64,000 nucleotides of DNA from Chondrilla cf. caribensis (GCA_964020155.1 OZ026551.1:62001-126000); one strand, 5' to 3'. Shown: positions 46,185 through 60,487, counted from the stretch's first letter. Made by a program: numbers and translations. Notes: a model not told the origin generated them from the sequence alone.

Positions 46185-48733
46185 TTCTAGCCCTCACCAG
46201 CTGGTAGAGATGAGGGTAGAGCAGAGGCAGTGTTCTGACTGGTCCTAGCGTCATTACCAACCACATCATGGCAGACTTGTGGTCGATGGACAGCAGTGGA
46301 GCTGTAGAGGTGACATGATATGACACACTGAACTGAGGTGGAGGACACACCGAACTGGAGGACACACCGAACTGGAGGACACACCGAACTGGAGGACACA
46401 CTGAACTGGAGGACACACTGAACTGGAGGACACACTGAACTGGAGGACACACTGAACTGGAGGACACACTGAACTGGAGGACACACTGAACTGGAGGACA
46501 CACTGAACTGGAGGACACACTGAACTGGAGGACACACTGAACTGGTGTATGCACAGATCCCACCCCTACTATTTGGACTGCCATCCATAAATATGGCAGC
46601 TCATGTACGGTTAGGGAGGTGGTGTTTGGTTTGACAGACCATCACTTACGAGAACAAACTGCTTGAGACTTGAGGATACAGTTGGTATAGATGGGAAGCA
46701 ACTTGAGGCTCTCTGGTAGAATCAGCTACAGGAGTTAGGAGGACACCATTGACACACAAGAGGGAAAGACGGAAACTACACACCCACCACAATCTACCAC
46801 ACCCACCACAATCTACCACACCCACCACAATCTACCACACCCACCACAATCTACCACACCCACCACAATCTACCACACCCACCACAATCTACCACACCCA
46901 CCACAATCTACCACACCCACCACAATCTACCACAACCTACTACACCCAAATACCCCACCCTCACCTGTCCAGGGGCTGAATTCTGGGAGCAGTGCTTACG
47001 ATATGTTGTGAGGATCTTTACACAGAGTGTGGTCAGGTTAGTGCTCACTGACTTGTACGGAGATGACAAGGAATCTCTAACAGCTGAAGTAAGACAGGGA
47101 TAACCAACACTAACTCAACACAGACAACACTAAATCAACACAGACAACACACGCTCAACACAGACAACACACACAAGACACGCTCAACACAGACAACACA
47201 CGCTCAACACAGACAACACACGCTCAACGCAGACAATCACGGACCTTTCTTCAACAAGAAGTTGAGAATGGTGTCCTGGTCACACCCGCGATAGACCTCG
47301 ATGTGTCTGGCCGTGGTGGTCAGCTGGAGGTTGTGAATGCGAAGACGACGTTGACCATATATGGAAGTGTACAGCAAGGCCACCTGAAACATATGAAGGT
47401 AACATGTGACTATCACCATGGCAACAATCACAGATCCACCAACTTGAAAGTACACCAATTCCCCTTCCTTTAGCTTTTCATCATGCTTGATTTCAACGGA
47501 CACGGCTTTTTCGGAATCTATGCTCCCAAACTCCATATCAGTGGGGTTGTTCTTGTAGAATCCTCCGTAATACTCCACCGGTCGAATACCTTCATGCACA
47601 ATGCAGTCTGATAGGAATGTCTGTCATGTGATTGTCATGTGACTCACCAGTGCTGGCCCTGACCCTCATCACGCAGTCGAAGGCCACTGATCTCTGCAAA
47701 GTGCCAGTGACGTCTTTGATCAACTTCTCGCCATCCACACTGGCCTACGATGAGGGGGTGGGGCAAGGAGGTGGAGCTTGGAGAGGTACATAAGTGTGTG
47801 TACAATACAACCCGTGACCAGTGGACAGTACAACCTGTGACCAGTGGACAGTACAACCTGTGACCAGTGGACAGTACAACCTGTGACTAGTAAACAGTAC
47901 AACCTGTGACCAGTGGACAGTACAACCCGTGACCAGTGAACAGTACAACCCGTGACCAGTGGACAGTACAACCCGTGACCAGCCAGTGAACAGTACAACC
48001 TGTGACCAGTGAACAGTACAACCTGTGACCAGTGAACAGTACAACCTGTGACCAGTGAACAGTACAACCTGTGACCAGTGGACAGTACAACCTGTGACCA
48101 GTGAACAGTACAACCTGTGACCAGTGTACAGTGGACAGTACAACCTGTGACCAGTGGACAATACAGAGTACTGACTTTGAACATGGGATAGTAGGAGAGC
48201 TCTCCACCTGTGGTTGCTATGCAGTGTCCAATGGTTGCTAGGTCGCTGTAAGATGTGGTTGACATGAACAGGTCAATCCCTACTCCAGCATCAACACACT
48301 CCTCAGCCAATTTGGAGTAGAAGTTGGAATGAGGATTCAGAAGGTTCTGCAAATGAAGTAAACAGTTAATAACACACTCTACAGGATCCAGTAGCACACA
48401 CTCCACAGGATCAGTAGCACACACTCTACCTTCTCCTTGTCAGTTCCTAGCAGCTTCTGGTCCAAGCGGTCCTTGAGCTGCCCAGGTCCTCCCCCACTGG
48501 GTAGGCCATGATGGAAGACCAGCAGTTTACCATTGCAGTCCCCGGACTACAGAAATGGGATGGCATTCAGTGTCATACCATCACGGGATAGACCCACCAG
48601 ATAATGACAGGGACATACCCTCAATGCCTCCAGCCCTCCCTTCAGAGCAGGTCCCAGTACTGACTGAGGCTTCTTACAGCCAATGAACATACCAGGCAGT
48701 TGTGTGAATAGGCTGTGGGGGTTGGGAGGGCAG

Positions 48734-48776
<43 letters not shown>

Positions 48777-48993
48777 GGTGTGTGAGTGTGTACACATGAG
48801 ACACAATGGAGTGAGAGTGGAGATGTATGCAGCTAGGAACCTCTCTATACTCTGCATAGCTTCCTCTAGAGAGACCAAGATTCCATCCACCAGAGGAACA
48901 AATACATCGTCTAAATCACTCACAACCATCATCTGAGGAACGCCTAGTGAAGACTGAGAGGAAGGACAGTAGATTTCTAAAATAAGCACACGC

Positions 48994-49071
<78 letters not shown>

Positions 49072-50076
49072 TCAAGTTGAAGAAATATATTGCAGTGTCA
49101 TAAGCTGCAAACCCAATCTTCACTTCACACTTCCCTTCTCCGGATCTGTACACACCAGTAAACACATATCAGTGACCACACACCATGGAGGACACCGGTG
49201 GACACACACCGGGGAGGACACCGGTGGACACACACCGGGGAGGACACCGGTGGACACACACCGGGGAGGACACCGGTGGACACACACCGGGGAGGACACC
49301 GGTGGACACACACCGGGGAGGACACCGGTGGACACACACCGGTGAGGACACCGGTGGACGCACACCAGTGAGGACACCGGTGGACGCACACTGGGGAGGA
49401 CACCGGTGGACACACACCAGTGAGGACACCGGTGGACACACACCAGTGAGGACACCGGTGGACACACACCGGGGAGGACACCGGTGGACACACACCGGGG
49501 AGGACACCGGTGGACACACACCGGGGAGGACACCGGTGGACACACACCAGTGAGGACACCGGTGGACACACACCGGGGAGGACACACACAATCACACCCC
49601 ACTACAGACACAAGTGCAAAAGGCGTGGTCCACCTTGGTAGGCTGCCCAGTATTCTGGTGATGTTCTGACAGAGCAAGTTGACCATTCCATTCTGGAGAG
49701 GACCAGCTGATACATCGATCATGATGAGATAAGCAGGAGTGGAAGGTAGACGATTCTTCTGAGGGGGGGGGGGGGAGGGGGTTGGTCACTGCACAACACT
49801 AGTGAGCTCAAATAGTGACTATGATCACCATGACAACTGACCACACCCACCTTACAGTAGTCTTCGGTGGCAAGGAATTCACAGGATCCATAACAGAGTT
49901 CAGGTCTTTGTACAGTGTCAGTCCTCCTTCCAGAGTGGTCCAGGTAACTGAAGTACTCCCCGGGTACTGGAGCAAGAGGCACTGGTTAGGATATGTTCAC
50001 ACAGAGTATAGCTGGTACACACACCCACACACCCACGCACACCCACACCCACACCCACACCCACACACACAAACAA

Positions 50077-50122
<46 letters not shown>

Positions 50123-51895
50123 CTGCACACACCTTCATTGTTGCACTGACAGAAGGCACACAGGTACTGTCTCCCACCGTCGATGAATCGGTTGAAAGGA
50201 TTCATGTATGCCTTGCAACGCTTGCATCTGATTGGTCCCTTTGGACCGTGGTCCACAAGAGGGGGCTCCATCTGTAACCAGGCAACAAGCAGTGTATCAG
50301 TGGAGAGGGAATGCTAATATATACCTACCACCCTGGCCTCGTTGACCACACCCTCTTCCACAGAACCACACCCACCTCTCCTTCTTGGATGTCTGCCAAG
50401 GGTTGAATCATGAGCGCCATTGGGATCTTGCACTCGTTGGCCAGACCAGAAGTGGCCGGGAAGCTGTACAGAGTGGACCTCAGGTAGCGGGGACTACACA
50501 CACCATTGTCCACCACCTTGAAGGGAGTGGTCACAAGGGGTGGGGCCTGGCCTATACTGGAGGTGAGGTACTCCCTCCCGGCGTTGTCCCGCTGATCAGC
50601 AGAGATCACTGAGACCTGGGGACCGGCAAAGCAGGGGAGTTGCCATGGTTATGAGATCACCATGGACACAACACAACTCACTGGATTGGGCATGTTTTCT
50701 GGGTCCATCTTGGGGGCGGGGGGACCGGGGTGCTGGAGTCCCCCGAGGGGTCCACCCACTGGGTGTGACCCCGGTGGACCATGGGGGCCCAGTGACTGTC
50801 CTCCAGGGGGGACACCAGGGGGACCCCCTACATTTGTCACTGGGGGCACCATTCCTTGTGTCCCCATCCCCGGAGGCACCATTCCTTGTGTCCCCATCCC
50901 CGGGGGCACCATTCCTTGTGTCCCCATCCCCGGGGGTACCATTCCTTGTGTCCCCATCCCCGGGGGTACCATTCCTTGTGTCCCCATCCCCGGCGGCACC
51001 ACTCCCTGCATTCCAGGCTTTAGCTGCCCAGCACTCATTATAGGTGCCCCATGAATTGATGTCGACTGTATTGTTCCAGGAGGATTCTGAGCTTCAGGCC
51101 TAGCTAAACTGTTGGGTGGAGGCCCCATCATAGTGTTGGGCGGAGGCCCCATCATACTGTTGGGTGGTGGTCCTGTCATAGTGTTGGATGGTGGCCCCAT
51201 CATACTGTTGGGTGGTGGCCCCGTCATATTGTTGGGCGGATGCCCCGTCATACTGTTGGGCGGAGGCCCCATCATAGTGTTGGGTGGAGGCCCCATCATA
51301 CTGTTGGGCGGAGGCCTCATCATAGTGTTGGGTGGAGGCCCCATCATACTGTTGGGTGGAGGCCCCATCATAGTGTTAGGCGGTGGCCCCGTCATACTGT
51401 TGGGTGGAGGCCCTGTCATACTGTTGGACGGTGGTCCCATCATAGTGTTGGGTGGGATAGTAGTCTGGTTAAGTGATAACTGATTCATTGGAGCAGTAAT
51501 TCCATGGATTGGGTTAGACTGTAGAGACGCCGGCTTCTGACCTGTAGCGAGGAACACTCCCCATGTGACCACATGTACCCTGCACAGCAACACACAGGAC
51601 CAGACACTCCAACATTGTAGTACACTAACATTCCCGCTCACCTTCGGGCATCATGCCGGGCTGCTGTGCAGGGTTGAACATGCGTACTCCACCAGGAGGG
51701 TTAGTAGTGAGTCCACCGGGTCCTTGGTAGCCGCCTGGTACGGCCATCACCCCGGGAGGCTGCGGGGAAGACAATAGCAAGAAATAATATCAATGGTCCA
51801 ACTAATGACAGCAATGATAAATTGATTATTTTCCTTCATCTCACCTGTCCATAAGGAGGCCTCTGTCCACTCGAATGCTGCTGGTGGTTGTACAT
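45450..51895 (-). CDS. SEC24: COPII coat subunit SEC24 (C/D type)
   Basis: 22 minus-strand exons: 51895-51845, 51759-51642, 51541-50682, 50615-50376, 50271-50133, 49981-49851, 49758-49634, 49145-49070, 48953-48841, 48712-48619, 48546-48430, 48346-48176, 47744-47648, 47607-47444, 47383-47245, 47083-46965, 46725-46650, 46301-46198, 46092-46005, 45942-45839, 45767-45678, 45590-45450; 1118 aa. SEC24 is the cargo-selecting subunit of the inner COPII coat at ER exit sites. Residues about 60-340 are Pro/Gly/Met-rich and repetitive (GPPPNSMM and [10 protein letters not shown] units). The zinc finger has C439, C442, C461 and C464 ([12 protein letters not shown]...CAFC). The trunk ([46 protein letters not shown]), beta-sandwich, helical region and gelsolin-like end ([17 protein letters not shown]) follow. 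The C-terminal ending and trunk favour the SEC24C/D branch. No defects are seen. Confidence 0.96.
46325..46548. repeat. Minisatellite in SEC24 intron 17, 17-bp unit
   Basis: About 13 copies of 'gaactggaggacacact', the first few with 'ccgaactgg'. Confidence 0.92.
46780..46940. repeat. Minisatellite in SEC24 intron 16, 19-bp unit
   Basis: About eight identical copies of 'cacaatctaccacacccac'. Confidence 0.92.
47810..48165. repeat. Minisatellite in SEC24 intron 12, 23-bp unit
   Basis: About 15 copies of 'ccagtggacagtacaacctg' plus 'tga', with G/A and C/T variants. Confidence 0.92.
49170..49585. repeat. Minisatellite in SEC24 intron 7, 26-bp unit
   Basis: About 16 copies of 'gaggacaccggtggacacac' plus 'accggg'. 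Each carries the palindrome ACCGGT. Confidence 0.93.
50850..51460. repeat. Coding minisatellites in SEC24 exon 3
   Basis: Two coding arrays: a 30-bp unit (50850-51000) encoding a 10-residue [10 protein letters not shown] repeat, and a 24-bp unit (51108-51455) encoding an 8-residue PPNSMMGP repeat. Unit lengths are multiples of three, which keeps the frame open when copy number changes. Confidence 0.9.
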
Positions 51896-52018
51896 GGAGA
51901 ACGAGAAGTTCAGACAATATTTCTTTGTACGGCACTATGGGTGCGCACTAATTAGAACTCTATACGTCTCTTCGTTCAGTTTGGGTACTTCTCAGGATAT
52001 TCCCGTATACTGTACAAA
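51896..52018. promoter_or_regulatory. Head-to-head promoter between SEC24 and USP39
   Basis: Only 123 bp separate the two divergent start codons. No TATA box is obvious. Both genes are housekeeping, which fits a shared bidirectional promoter. Confidence 0.6.
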
Positions 52019-52529
52019 ATGGCGACGAGAGGCTTAGGGGAAGCAGCTAGTACTATGCAGACTGTTATCGATGATGACGTCGAAGATGAGGACGAATACC
52101 TTGTACCAAAAAAGAAATTTAGATCTGTGACAAAAGGAGATAGTTAGCATTATTACTTGTTTTAGTACCTTCTCTAGTGTTGGCTTTACCGTACAAATGG
52201 TATCGGAAGAGTTGCAGCTCAATTTCTTGTGTATATGTGTACATTTAGTTGTGTCTATAGAGCCAGAGTGTTGTGCAGTGGGGTAGATTTAACTGGGCGT
52301 ATTGGTTTGGTGTGCTTTGCTATTCTGCGATTGCTGTATTCACGAGGCTATTCCATGGTTGCTATAGGTCGGAGCAGAACGTGCCCATATTTGGACACCA
52401 TTGACCGGTCAATTTTAGATTTTGACTTCGAGAAAGTTTGCAGTATTTCTCTGTCAAATAACAATGTCTATGCCTGTCTGGTGTGTGGGAAGTACTTCCA
52501 AGGTGTGTGTGTGTGTGTGTGTGTGTGTG

Positions 52530-52582
<53 letters not shown>

Positions 52583-54452
52583 TGGCTACTTGCTCAAGTT
52601 TGACTCCATCATCCAACCCTCTCTCCTGTTAGGGAGAGGACAGAAGTCACACGCACACACACACAGTGTGCATATGAGCCATCACGTGTATCTCAACTTG
52701 CATACCCTCAAGGTCAGTGGTGGGGTCCACAATGGGGGGGGGGGGGGGAGTGAGGTTTCCTAGTTCTATGTTGCCGATATTGCACTACCAGCAATGTCAA
52801 CTCCCACAGTGAAGCACCTCTGTATACAGACCACCTGTACACAGACCACCTGTATACAGACCACCTCTGTATACAGACCACCTGTACACAGACCACCTGT
52901 ATACAGACCACCTTTTCCTTGTCCCTTGGGTGGTCCCTTATGGACAGGTTACACTGTATACTTCATTAACAGCCAGTGTGGGTGTGTCTAGTGGGTGTGT
53001 TCACCTGTGTGTATGTAAACCACACCCACAGTTCTACTGTCTCCCCGACAACTACGAGATCATTGACCCTTCATTGGAGGATATCGTGGTGAGTACATCA
53101 TGTACAGTGCTTTTGGATACACTGACATAGTTACTGTACTATTACATATAAATTACTATATTGTTTAGTATGTACTAAAGCCGTTCTTCACGGATGAACA
53201 AATCAATGGAATGGACAGATCGTCCAAGTGGGCGGTGGCCCTGGATGGGGAGAAATATCTCCCAGGTAACAGTACATTTGTTCTGGTACGAGCTTGGTGG
53301 ATAGCACTTGTGTATGGTACATTGCTCTAGCAAGCTAGGAAACCTGTTACCATAGCAACGAGCTAGTTAGTACATAAACCACTGTGTTACCCTCATTTTA
53401 TACAGGCATTGTAGGATTGAATAATATAAAAGCCAATGACTACATGAATGTGGTGCTACATGTAAGAACAATGTCACATGCTTGTCACATGACAATCACA
53501 TGCCCTCTCATCACACAGGCACTAGCACACATTTCTCCAATAAGAGACTTCTTCCTGAAGGAGGAATCCTATGCCCACATTGTACCACCACCAGGAGATC
53601 AAAAGTTTGTAGTAGGTGAGTTTGACCGTGTTTGAATGTATTGCATTTGGACTTGTATCCAAGACCACCTCTGGGCAAAGACCGCCTGACCTAAGAGAAC
53701 GTATTTGCACTACCCACAATGTTAACTCCTGGTGTAAAGCACCTCTGTACAAGGACCACCTGTACTCAGCATCCACCTCTGTACAAGGACCACCTGTACT
53801 CAGCATCCACCTATTCCTGGTCCCTTGTGTGGTCTTCTAACATAGTTCACTGTGTATTTTTTGAACCTCAAACACTTCCAGTGCAGAGGCTGGGAGAACT
53901 GGCTAGGAAGCTGTGGAATCCTCGGAGCTTCAAGTCTCACGTCAGCCCTCATGAGATGTTGCAGGTGATGCTACCTTCTCTAGTTGTCATGGTTATGCTC
54001 TTTTGTCGCCATGGCTACCTTCTGTACCCTCTATTCACAGGCTGTGTCAAGTGCCAGCAAGAAGAGGTTTAGAATCACCGAGCAAGGTGAATTGGGAGTG
54101 GTCCTGCTTTAATCAATAATGACAGGGTTCCCCCCTCCCCCCAACTAGGTGACCCAGTCGATTTTCTCTCCTGGTTGCTGAATGTGCTTCACTTTGCTCT
54201 GAACGGGACAAAGAAACCTAATTCAAGTGAGTGAACCAACACCAGTGGAGGTCCCAGCGTGTCCTCTACTGTCCACTTTGACAGGTCTCATCCACAAAAC
54301 CTTTCAAGGAATGATGAAAGTGTACAGCAGGAAGTTGCCTCCCTCCTCCCAGGTGAGTGTGGTTGCTATGGTGTTGGACCTCCTTCAATCTCTCCCTTTG
54401 GCTGTCAGAATGAAGCTGAACTCAAAGAAATCTTAAAACAGGAAGAGTATCA

Positions 54453-54545
<93 letters not shown>

Positions 54546-54578
54546 TGTGCATGCACGCGTATGTGTGTGTGTGTGCGT

Positions 54579-54650
<72 letters not shown>

Positions 54651-54680
54651 ATGCACGCGTATGTGTGTGTGTGTGTGCGT

Positions 54681-54715
<35 letters not shown>

Positions 54716-55665
54716 CGTGTGTGTGTGTCTGTTGTAATTGCTATTAACCTGACTTGATCACAGAGAAAGAAACATCCTCTCCATTTTTATACTTGAGTTT
54801 GGACCTGCCCCCACCGCCACTCTTCCAGGTAATTGCAGCGTTCCCCTGGTTACCACCAGAATCACCCACTCATTGACACGTTTCCTTTCCTAAGGATGAG
54901 TTGGAGAAGAACATCATCCCACAGGTGGCACTGTTCGACTTGTTGTCAAAGTTTGATGGGAAGTCAGTCAAGGTTGGTGTCCTGGACCATGTGGCCTTCA
55001 CCTATGTGTGATGAATCATCCTCACTCATTCTTTGTCCCTCCTCCCCCACTCTCCACCCCTCCCCCACTTTCCACCCCTCCTCCCTCACTTTCCACCCCT
55101 CCTCCCTCACTTTCCACCCCTCCTCCCTCACTTTCCACCCTCCTCAACATTTCACCCCTCCCCCCACTCTCCATCCCTCCTCCCCCACTCTCCTCCTCCC
55201 CCAACTCCCCAGGAGTACAAGACGGCTACTGAGTCCTTTGTGAAGAGGTTTGAGCTCACCAAGCTCCCTCCTTATCTCATCCTGTGTATCAAGGTGCCTT
55301 CCTTTTTGTGGTCCACCATAAGCTTTGTCTGAAACGTGTTCCTTTTTGTTAGAGATTCACTAGAAATTACTTCTATTTGGAGAAGAACCCAACCATTGTC
55401 AACTTTCCTTTGAAGTGAGTGATTGAAGTGCTGGTGATTGCTCTGGGTTGTTCTTATGATGGTTGCTATGGTGATAGCTGTATAACGTCTGCATACAACC
55501 ATTGACAGAGACATCAACATGGGGGAGTTCCTGTCCCGTGACCTGGAGGTGCAGACCCAACACCCGCACACCAAATATGACCTTCTGGCCAACATCTGTC
55601 ATGATGGACAAGCAGGTGTGTGTGTGTGTGTGTGTGTACGTGTGTGTGTGTGTGTACGTGTGTGT

Positions 55666-55724
<59 letters not shown>

Positions 55725-57294
55725 TGTGTGTGTGTGTGTGTGTGTATGCGCGTGTGTGTGTACGTGTGTGTGTGTGTACGTGTGTGTGTGTGTGTTGTGT
55801 TGTGTTGTGTTGTGTGGTCATGTACGTATGTACAGGTCTTCCTTACTTGTTCTACAATTCAAGGATGTTAATTCGGTTGTGGCTGTACTTAAATGGCTGC
55901 AGATCAGTTTCATCCTCAACTGCTAATAGATTTGTCACAATTAGTGCAATGGTACATTTTCAGTTCATTGGCCTAACAGTGGGGTTTCCCTACAGCCGGG
56001 TACTGGTATATTGTGTGTGTAGCTGATGTAGGCCTTGCATGTGTTGCTGTACAACCAGGTCTGTGTTGCTGTACAACCAGGTCTGTGTTGCTGTAGGACC
56101 AGGTCTGTGTTGCTGTAGGACCAGGTCTGTGTTGCTGTAGGACCAGGTCTGTGTTGCTGTAGGACCAGGTCTGTGTTGCCGTACGACCAGGTCTGTGTTG
56201 CTGTACAACCAGGTCTGTGTTGCTGTACGACTAGGTCTGTGTTGCTGTACGACCAGGTCTGTGTTGCTGTACAACCAGGTCTGTGTTGCTGTACGACCAG
56301 GTCTGTGTTGCTGTACGACCAGGTCTGTGTTGTTGTACGACCAGGTCTGTGTTGCTGTAGGACCAGGTCTGTGTTGCTGTACAACCAGGTCTGTGTTGTT
56401 GTACAACCAGGTCTGTGTTGTTGTACAACCAGGTCTGTGTTGCTGTACGACCAGGTCTGTGTTGCTGTAGGACCAGGTCTGGTCTGTGTTGCTGTATGAC
56501 CAGGTCTGTGTTGCTGTACGACCAGGTCTGTGTTGTTGTACAACCAGGTCTGTGTTGTTGTACGACCAGGTCTGTGTTGCTGTAGGACCAGGTCTGTATT
56601 GCTGTAGGACCAGGTCTGTGTTGCTGTAGGACCAGGTCTGTGTTGCTGTAGGACCAGGTCTGTGTTGCTGTACGACCAGGTCTGTGTTGCTGTACGACCA
56701 GGTCTGTGTTGTTGTACAACCAGGTCTGTGTTGTTGTACGACCAGGTCTGTGTTGTTGTACGACCAGGTCTGTGTTGCTGTACGACCAGGTCTGTTATTC
56801 ACCTATTGTGTTCTGTGTACACCTTCCGATACAGGGAGTGGTAAAGGGACGTACAGGGTACACGTACGTCACAAGGTGGGGTCATGTTGATCAGTGTCCA
56901 TATGTTTGTTGCCACGCCCATCACCAAACTCCGCCTCCTCCACAGGGAGCCAATCAGTGGTTTGAACTGCAAGATTTACACGTAACAAGCCTTCAAGCAC
57001 AGATGATCACACTTGCTGAGTCCTACATACAGGTATGGTAGCCCCCACCACTTCCACCACACCCACCACTCCAACCTCACCCACCTCACCCACCACACCC
57101 ACCACACCCACCACACCCACCTCACCCACCACACCCACCACACCCACCACTCCAACCTCACCCACCACACCCACCACTCCAACCTCACCCACCGCACCCA
57201 CCACACGGCTGTCTTGTCTCAACACAGCTGTCTTGTCTCCTTGTAGATCTACGAATTACAAGAAGACATTGAAGGAATGGGAGACAGCAATTGA
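52019..57294 (+). CDS. USP39: USP39, spliceosomal ubiquitin-protease-like protein (SAD1)
   Basis: 20 exons: 52019-52142, 52368-52502, 52633-52712, 53032-53088, 53169-53265, 53406-53461, 53519-53615, 53882-53964, 54041-54086, 54149-54226, 54285-54352, 54409-54454, 54764-54828, 54895-54972, 55213-55293, 55353-55414, 55509-55615, 56835-56875, 56946-57032, 57247-57294; 511 aa (human 565). USP39 belongs to the U4/U6.U5 tri-snRNP and is needed for spliceosome assembly. A short acidic N terminus is followed by a zf-UBP domain ([41 protein letters not shown]) and a USP fold ([62 protein letters not shown]). The usual catalytic Cys is Asp (D176), as is normal for USP39, so it is not a working deubiquitinase. 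The C terminus ([15 protein letters not shown]) differs from human but is conserved in position. Confidence 0.96.
54455..54730. repeat. GT microsatellite in USP39 intron 12
   Basis: (GT)n with a duplicated interruption block 'gcatgcacgcgtatgtgtg' (54548 and 54649), showing a unit of about 100 bp was copied. Confidence 0.95.
55035..55200. repeat. Pyrimidine-rich minisatellite in USP39 intron 14, 21-bp unit
   Basis: Copies of 'tccacccctcctccctcact' plus 't' run into the exon 15 acceptor and form an extended polypyrimidine tract. Confidence 0.88.
55617..55795. repeat. GT microsatellite with TACGTG interruptions in USP39 intron 17
   Basis: (GT)n interrupted by several 'tacgtgtgtg' blocks, starting at the donor. 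Confidence 0.93.
56040..56795. repeat. Minisatellite in USP39 intron 17, 22-bp unit
   Basis: About 34 copies of 'gtgttgctgtacgaccaggt' plus 'ct'. The variable position is 'acgacc', 'acaacc' or 'aggacc', and runs of the same variant suggest local duplication. It is the source of several long ORFs on both strands. Confidence 0.94.
57040..57205. repeat. Minisatellite in USP39 intron 19
   Basis: Irregular copies of 'cacccaccacacccacc' and 'actccaacctcacccacc'. Confidence 0.85.
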
Positions 57295-57513
57295 CCCACA
57301 TTTTCTAGGCATTTCACACATTCCTCTCATGTAGACCCGCCCCCTTTTCGGATCGTGACCGGCCGTGTGACTAATCATGTACAAATACGTACAGGCATAT
57401 CAATAGTTATACGGAGATAATTTACGGTTCATGTACTTAAGTTCAGGAAACTTGTTTGTGTCTTACGAATCTCGCTCTGTCGCTCTTTGGCTTTGACTAC
57501 CAAAACAATCGAG
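57295..57513. other. Spacer between USP39 and the first CD225 gene
   Basis: Short spacer on the same strand; no coding evidence. Confidence 0.5.
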
Positions 57514-58474
57514 ATGAGCTACGACAGTGAGTTTGTGTTTGCTATCCCGGGACTGCTCGTACAGTCCTAGGATCACCTAGGAAGAACGATTACAGCCGTT
57601 TTATAGCTTCTTGGTGACATTAGGTTAGGGTGGAGCTATTGGTAGGGTGCAGATTAGAGTTAGAGTTAGGTTTTAGAGTTGGAGTAGGGTAGAGTTAGGT
57701 TTTCAGTAGTAGAGGTAGGGTAGACGTCATGATTATTGTTCGAGGAAACGGCCGCGATTGTTCGTCCTAGGTGATCCCCTATGTTCACTGTATGTGACGT
57801 TTAACGTTTGTTTCAAAAGGTTTTATCAGTTCGAATCTGTATCTCGTTAATCCTTCAGAGAAAGTCCGTCCTGATGACGAGGAGCTTGTTTTCACTCAGG
57901 TAAGCCACCGATTAATAGCTAGTCTTGTCACCAATCTCCGATCACCGCGTGTGTGTACCAGTAGATATAGCTAGCCATCGTTTTCATCCGTCATTGAGTC
58001 AAGCCGTGCATGTCCCCCTCCACTTCCAGCCTTCAGGAGACAGGGACTACCCTCCAGTGCACGACCACCCTCCCCCCTTCCCGGAGGACTACCTTCTGCT
58101 GTCTCTGTTCACTCTTCTCTGCTGCTGCACCCCCCTGGGGCTCTATGCCGTCATCAGGGGGAGTCATGTGAGTGTCACACAACACAGTATACCTTGGGGG
58201 GTTCTCTGGTGAAATGATTGTTTTGCAGTTTGTGTACATGAGCCATCTCCATTGACTGTCATCCTTGCTTGGTGGACATCTGATCATTTGTGTATTGTCT
58301 GCCTTATCTCACCGACGTGCACATACCTACACATTCACACATTCCTGTATGTATACCAACACTCATACTTACACTAATGTACATGTGCCAATCTGGTATG
58401 GACGTACACATTACATAATACGTATGCACACTACCACACATGCACAATTCATATACACACAACACACATACGTA

Positions 58475-58526
<52 letters not shown>

Positions 58527-58622
58527 CACACCACAAACACACACACACACATACAACACACCACAAACACACACACACACACATACAACACACCACAAAC
58601 ACACACACACACACATACAACA

Positions 58623-58661
<39 letters not shown>

Positions 58662-58896
58662 ACAATAGGTGAAAGTCCTTCATGCTGGTGGGTTCTACCG
58701 TCAAGCTTCTGACACCAGCCGTGTTGTCCGCCTGGTCAACCTGGTGGGCATCGTCCTGGGAACACTGATCCAACTGACCATGGGGATCATGATGATTGTC
58801 TATATGGTGGTTGTGTTCAAGGCAGCCAAGGAGATGAGGATGCAGTATGCCACTGCCTCTCCAGGGACCATAGGGGGACCAATCGCCATGCACTGA
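57514..58896 (+). CDS. CD225/dispanin-type membrane protein A
   Basis: Four exons: 57514-57526, 57859-57899, 58030-58167, 58669-58896; 139 aa. The N terminus is acidic then Pro/His-rich (YPPVHDHPPPFPEDY). The first hydrophobic segment (about 40-60, LLLSLFTLLCCCTPLGLYAV) has the CD225 hallmark of a Cys cluster followed by P-L-G. A basic loop (IRGSHVKVLHAGGFYRQASD) follows, then a second membrane helix (about 86-113) and a short tail. CD225 proteins (IFITM, PRRT, SynDIG relatives) insert in endosomal or plasma membranes and influence membrane fusion or trafficking; which role applies here is unknown. The loop is shorter and less typical than in protein B. Exon 1 is only 13 bp and is inferred from start context and frame. 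A poly(A) signal lies at 59012. Confidence 0.82.
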
Positions 58897-58917
58897 TGGA
58901 AGGGGGCCACCATTGAA

Positions 58918-59503
58918 CTACTTTTGATATTAAAACATATAACCTATTATAATACTGAGAGAGTGTGTGATTTGCATTTCTTATTCTCTGACGCTGTAAG
59001 CTGATATTATCAATAAATTATGTGAGTGATCCCTTGACCAGTACACGATAGCTCAGCAGAATGCAGTCAAAAATCTGTTCATAATTGTCACACTGGCGTG
59101 ATTCACCCAATGACTATGTAATGAACAAGCTCTCATGGGTGACAGTGGGAAACCAGTATGTGCGAGAGTGGGTGTTTATAATCTTCACACTGGGATGAGC
59201 AAGCTCCCGTTGGTGACAGCCAAAATCATGTACGTGCACAAGTGTGTGGCAGTCCAACAAGAGGAAGACCTGGTGTATGAAATGTAGCTGAAGATTTACA
59301 ATGTGTTGCACTCATACATGTACAGAGCGAGCATGGCGAGCGACTTCAAATCGCAAGGCGTTTCTATCCCACTAGCTAGCGATAGTGCATGTGCCATAAT
59401 CCTGTTGACAACCCTTTTGTTGCTATTGCGCAACGGTCACGTGGTTATCAAGTGAAGGAAGTGTATTACATAGAAAGGTATTATAATAGTCGCCTCTCCC
59501 ACA
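58918..59503. other. Spacer between the two CD225 genes
   Basis: Contains the poly(A) signal at 59012 and the presumed promoter of the next gene. A phrase with 'aagctc' and 'ggtgacag' occurs twice (59127 and 59200), but no larger repeat or gene is seen. Confidence 0.5.
59012..59017 (+). terminator. Poly(A) signal of CD225 protein A
   Basis: AATAAA 116 bp after the stop codon. Confidence 0.6.

Positions 59504-60487
<984 letters not shown>

Noticed and set aside
49185..49553. Possible CRISPR-like array
   Set aside because: Units are contiguous with no unique spacers, the host is eukaryotic, and the array lies inside a SEC24 intron.
56195..56802. Repetitive ORFs up to 270 codons on both strands
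   Set aside because: They translate the 22-bp minisatellite of USP39 intron 17, with USP39 exons cleanly flanking it.
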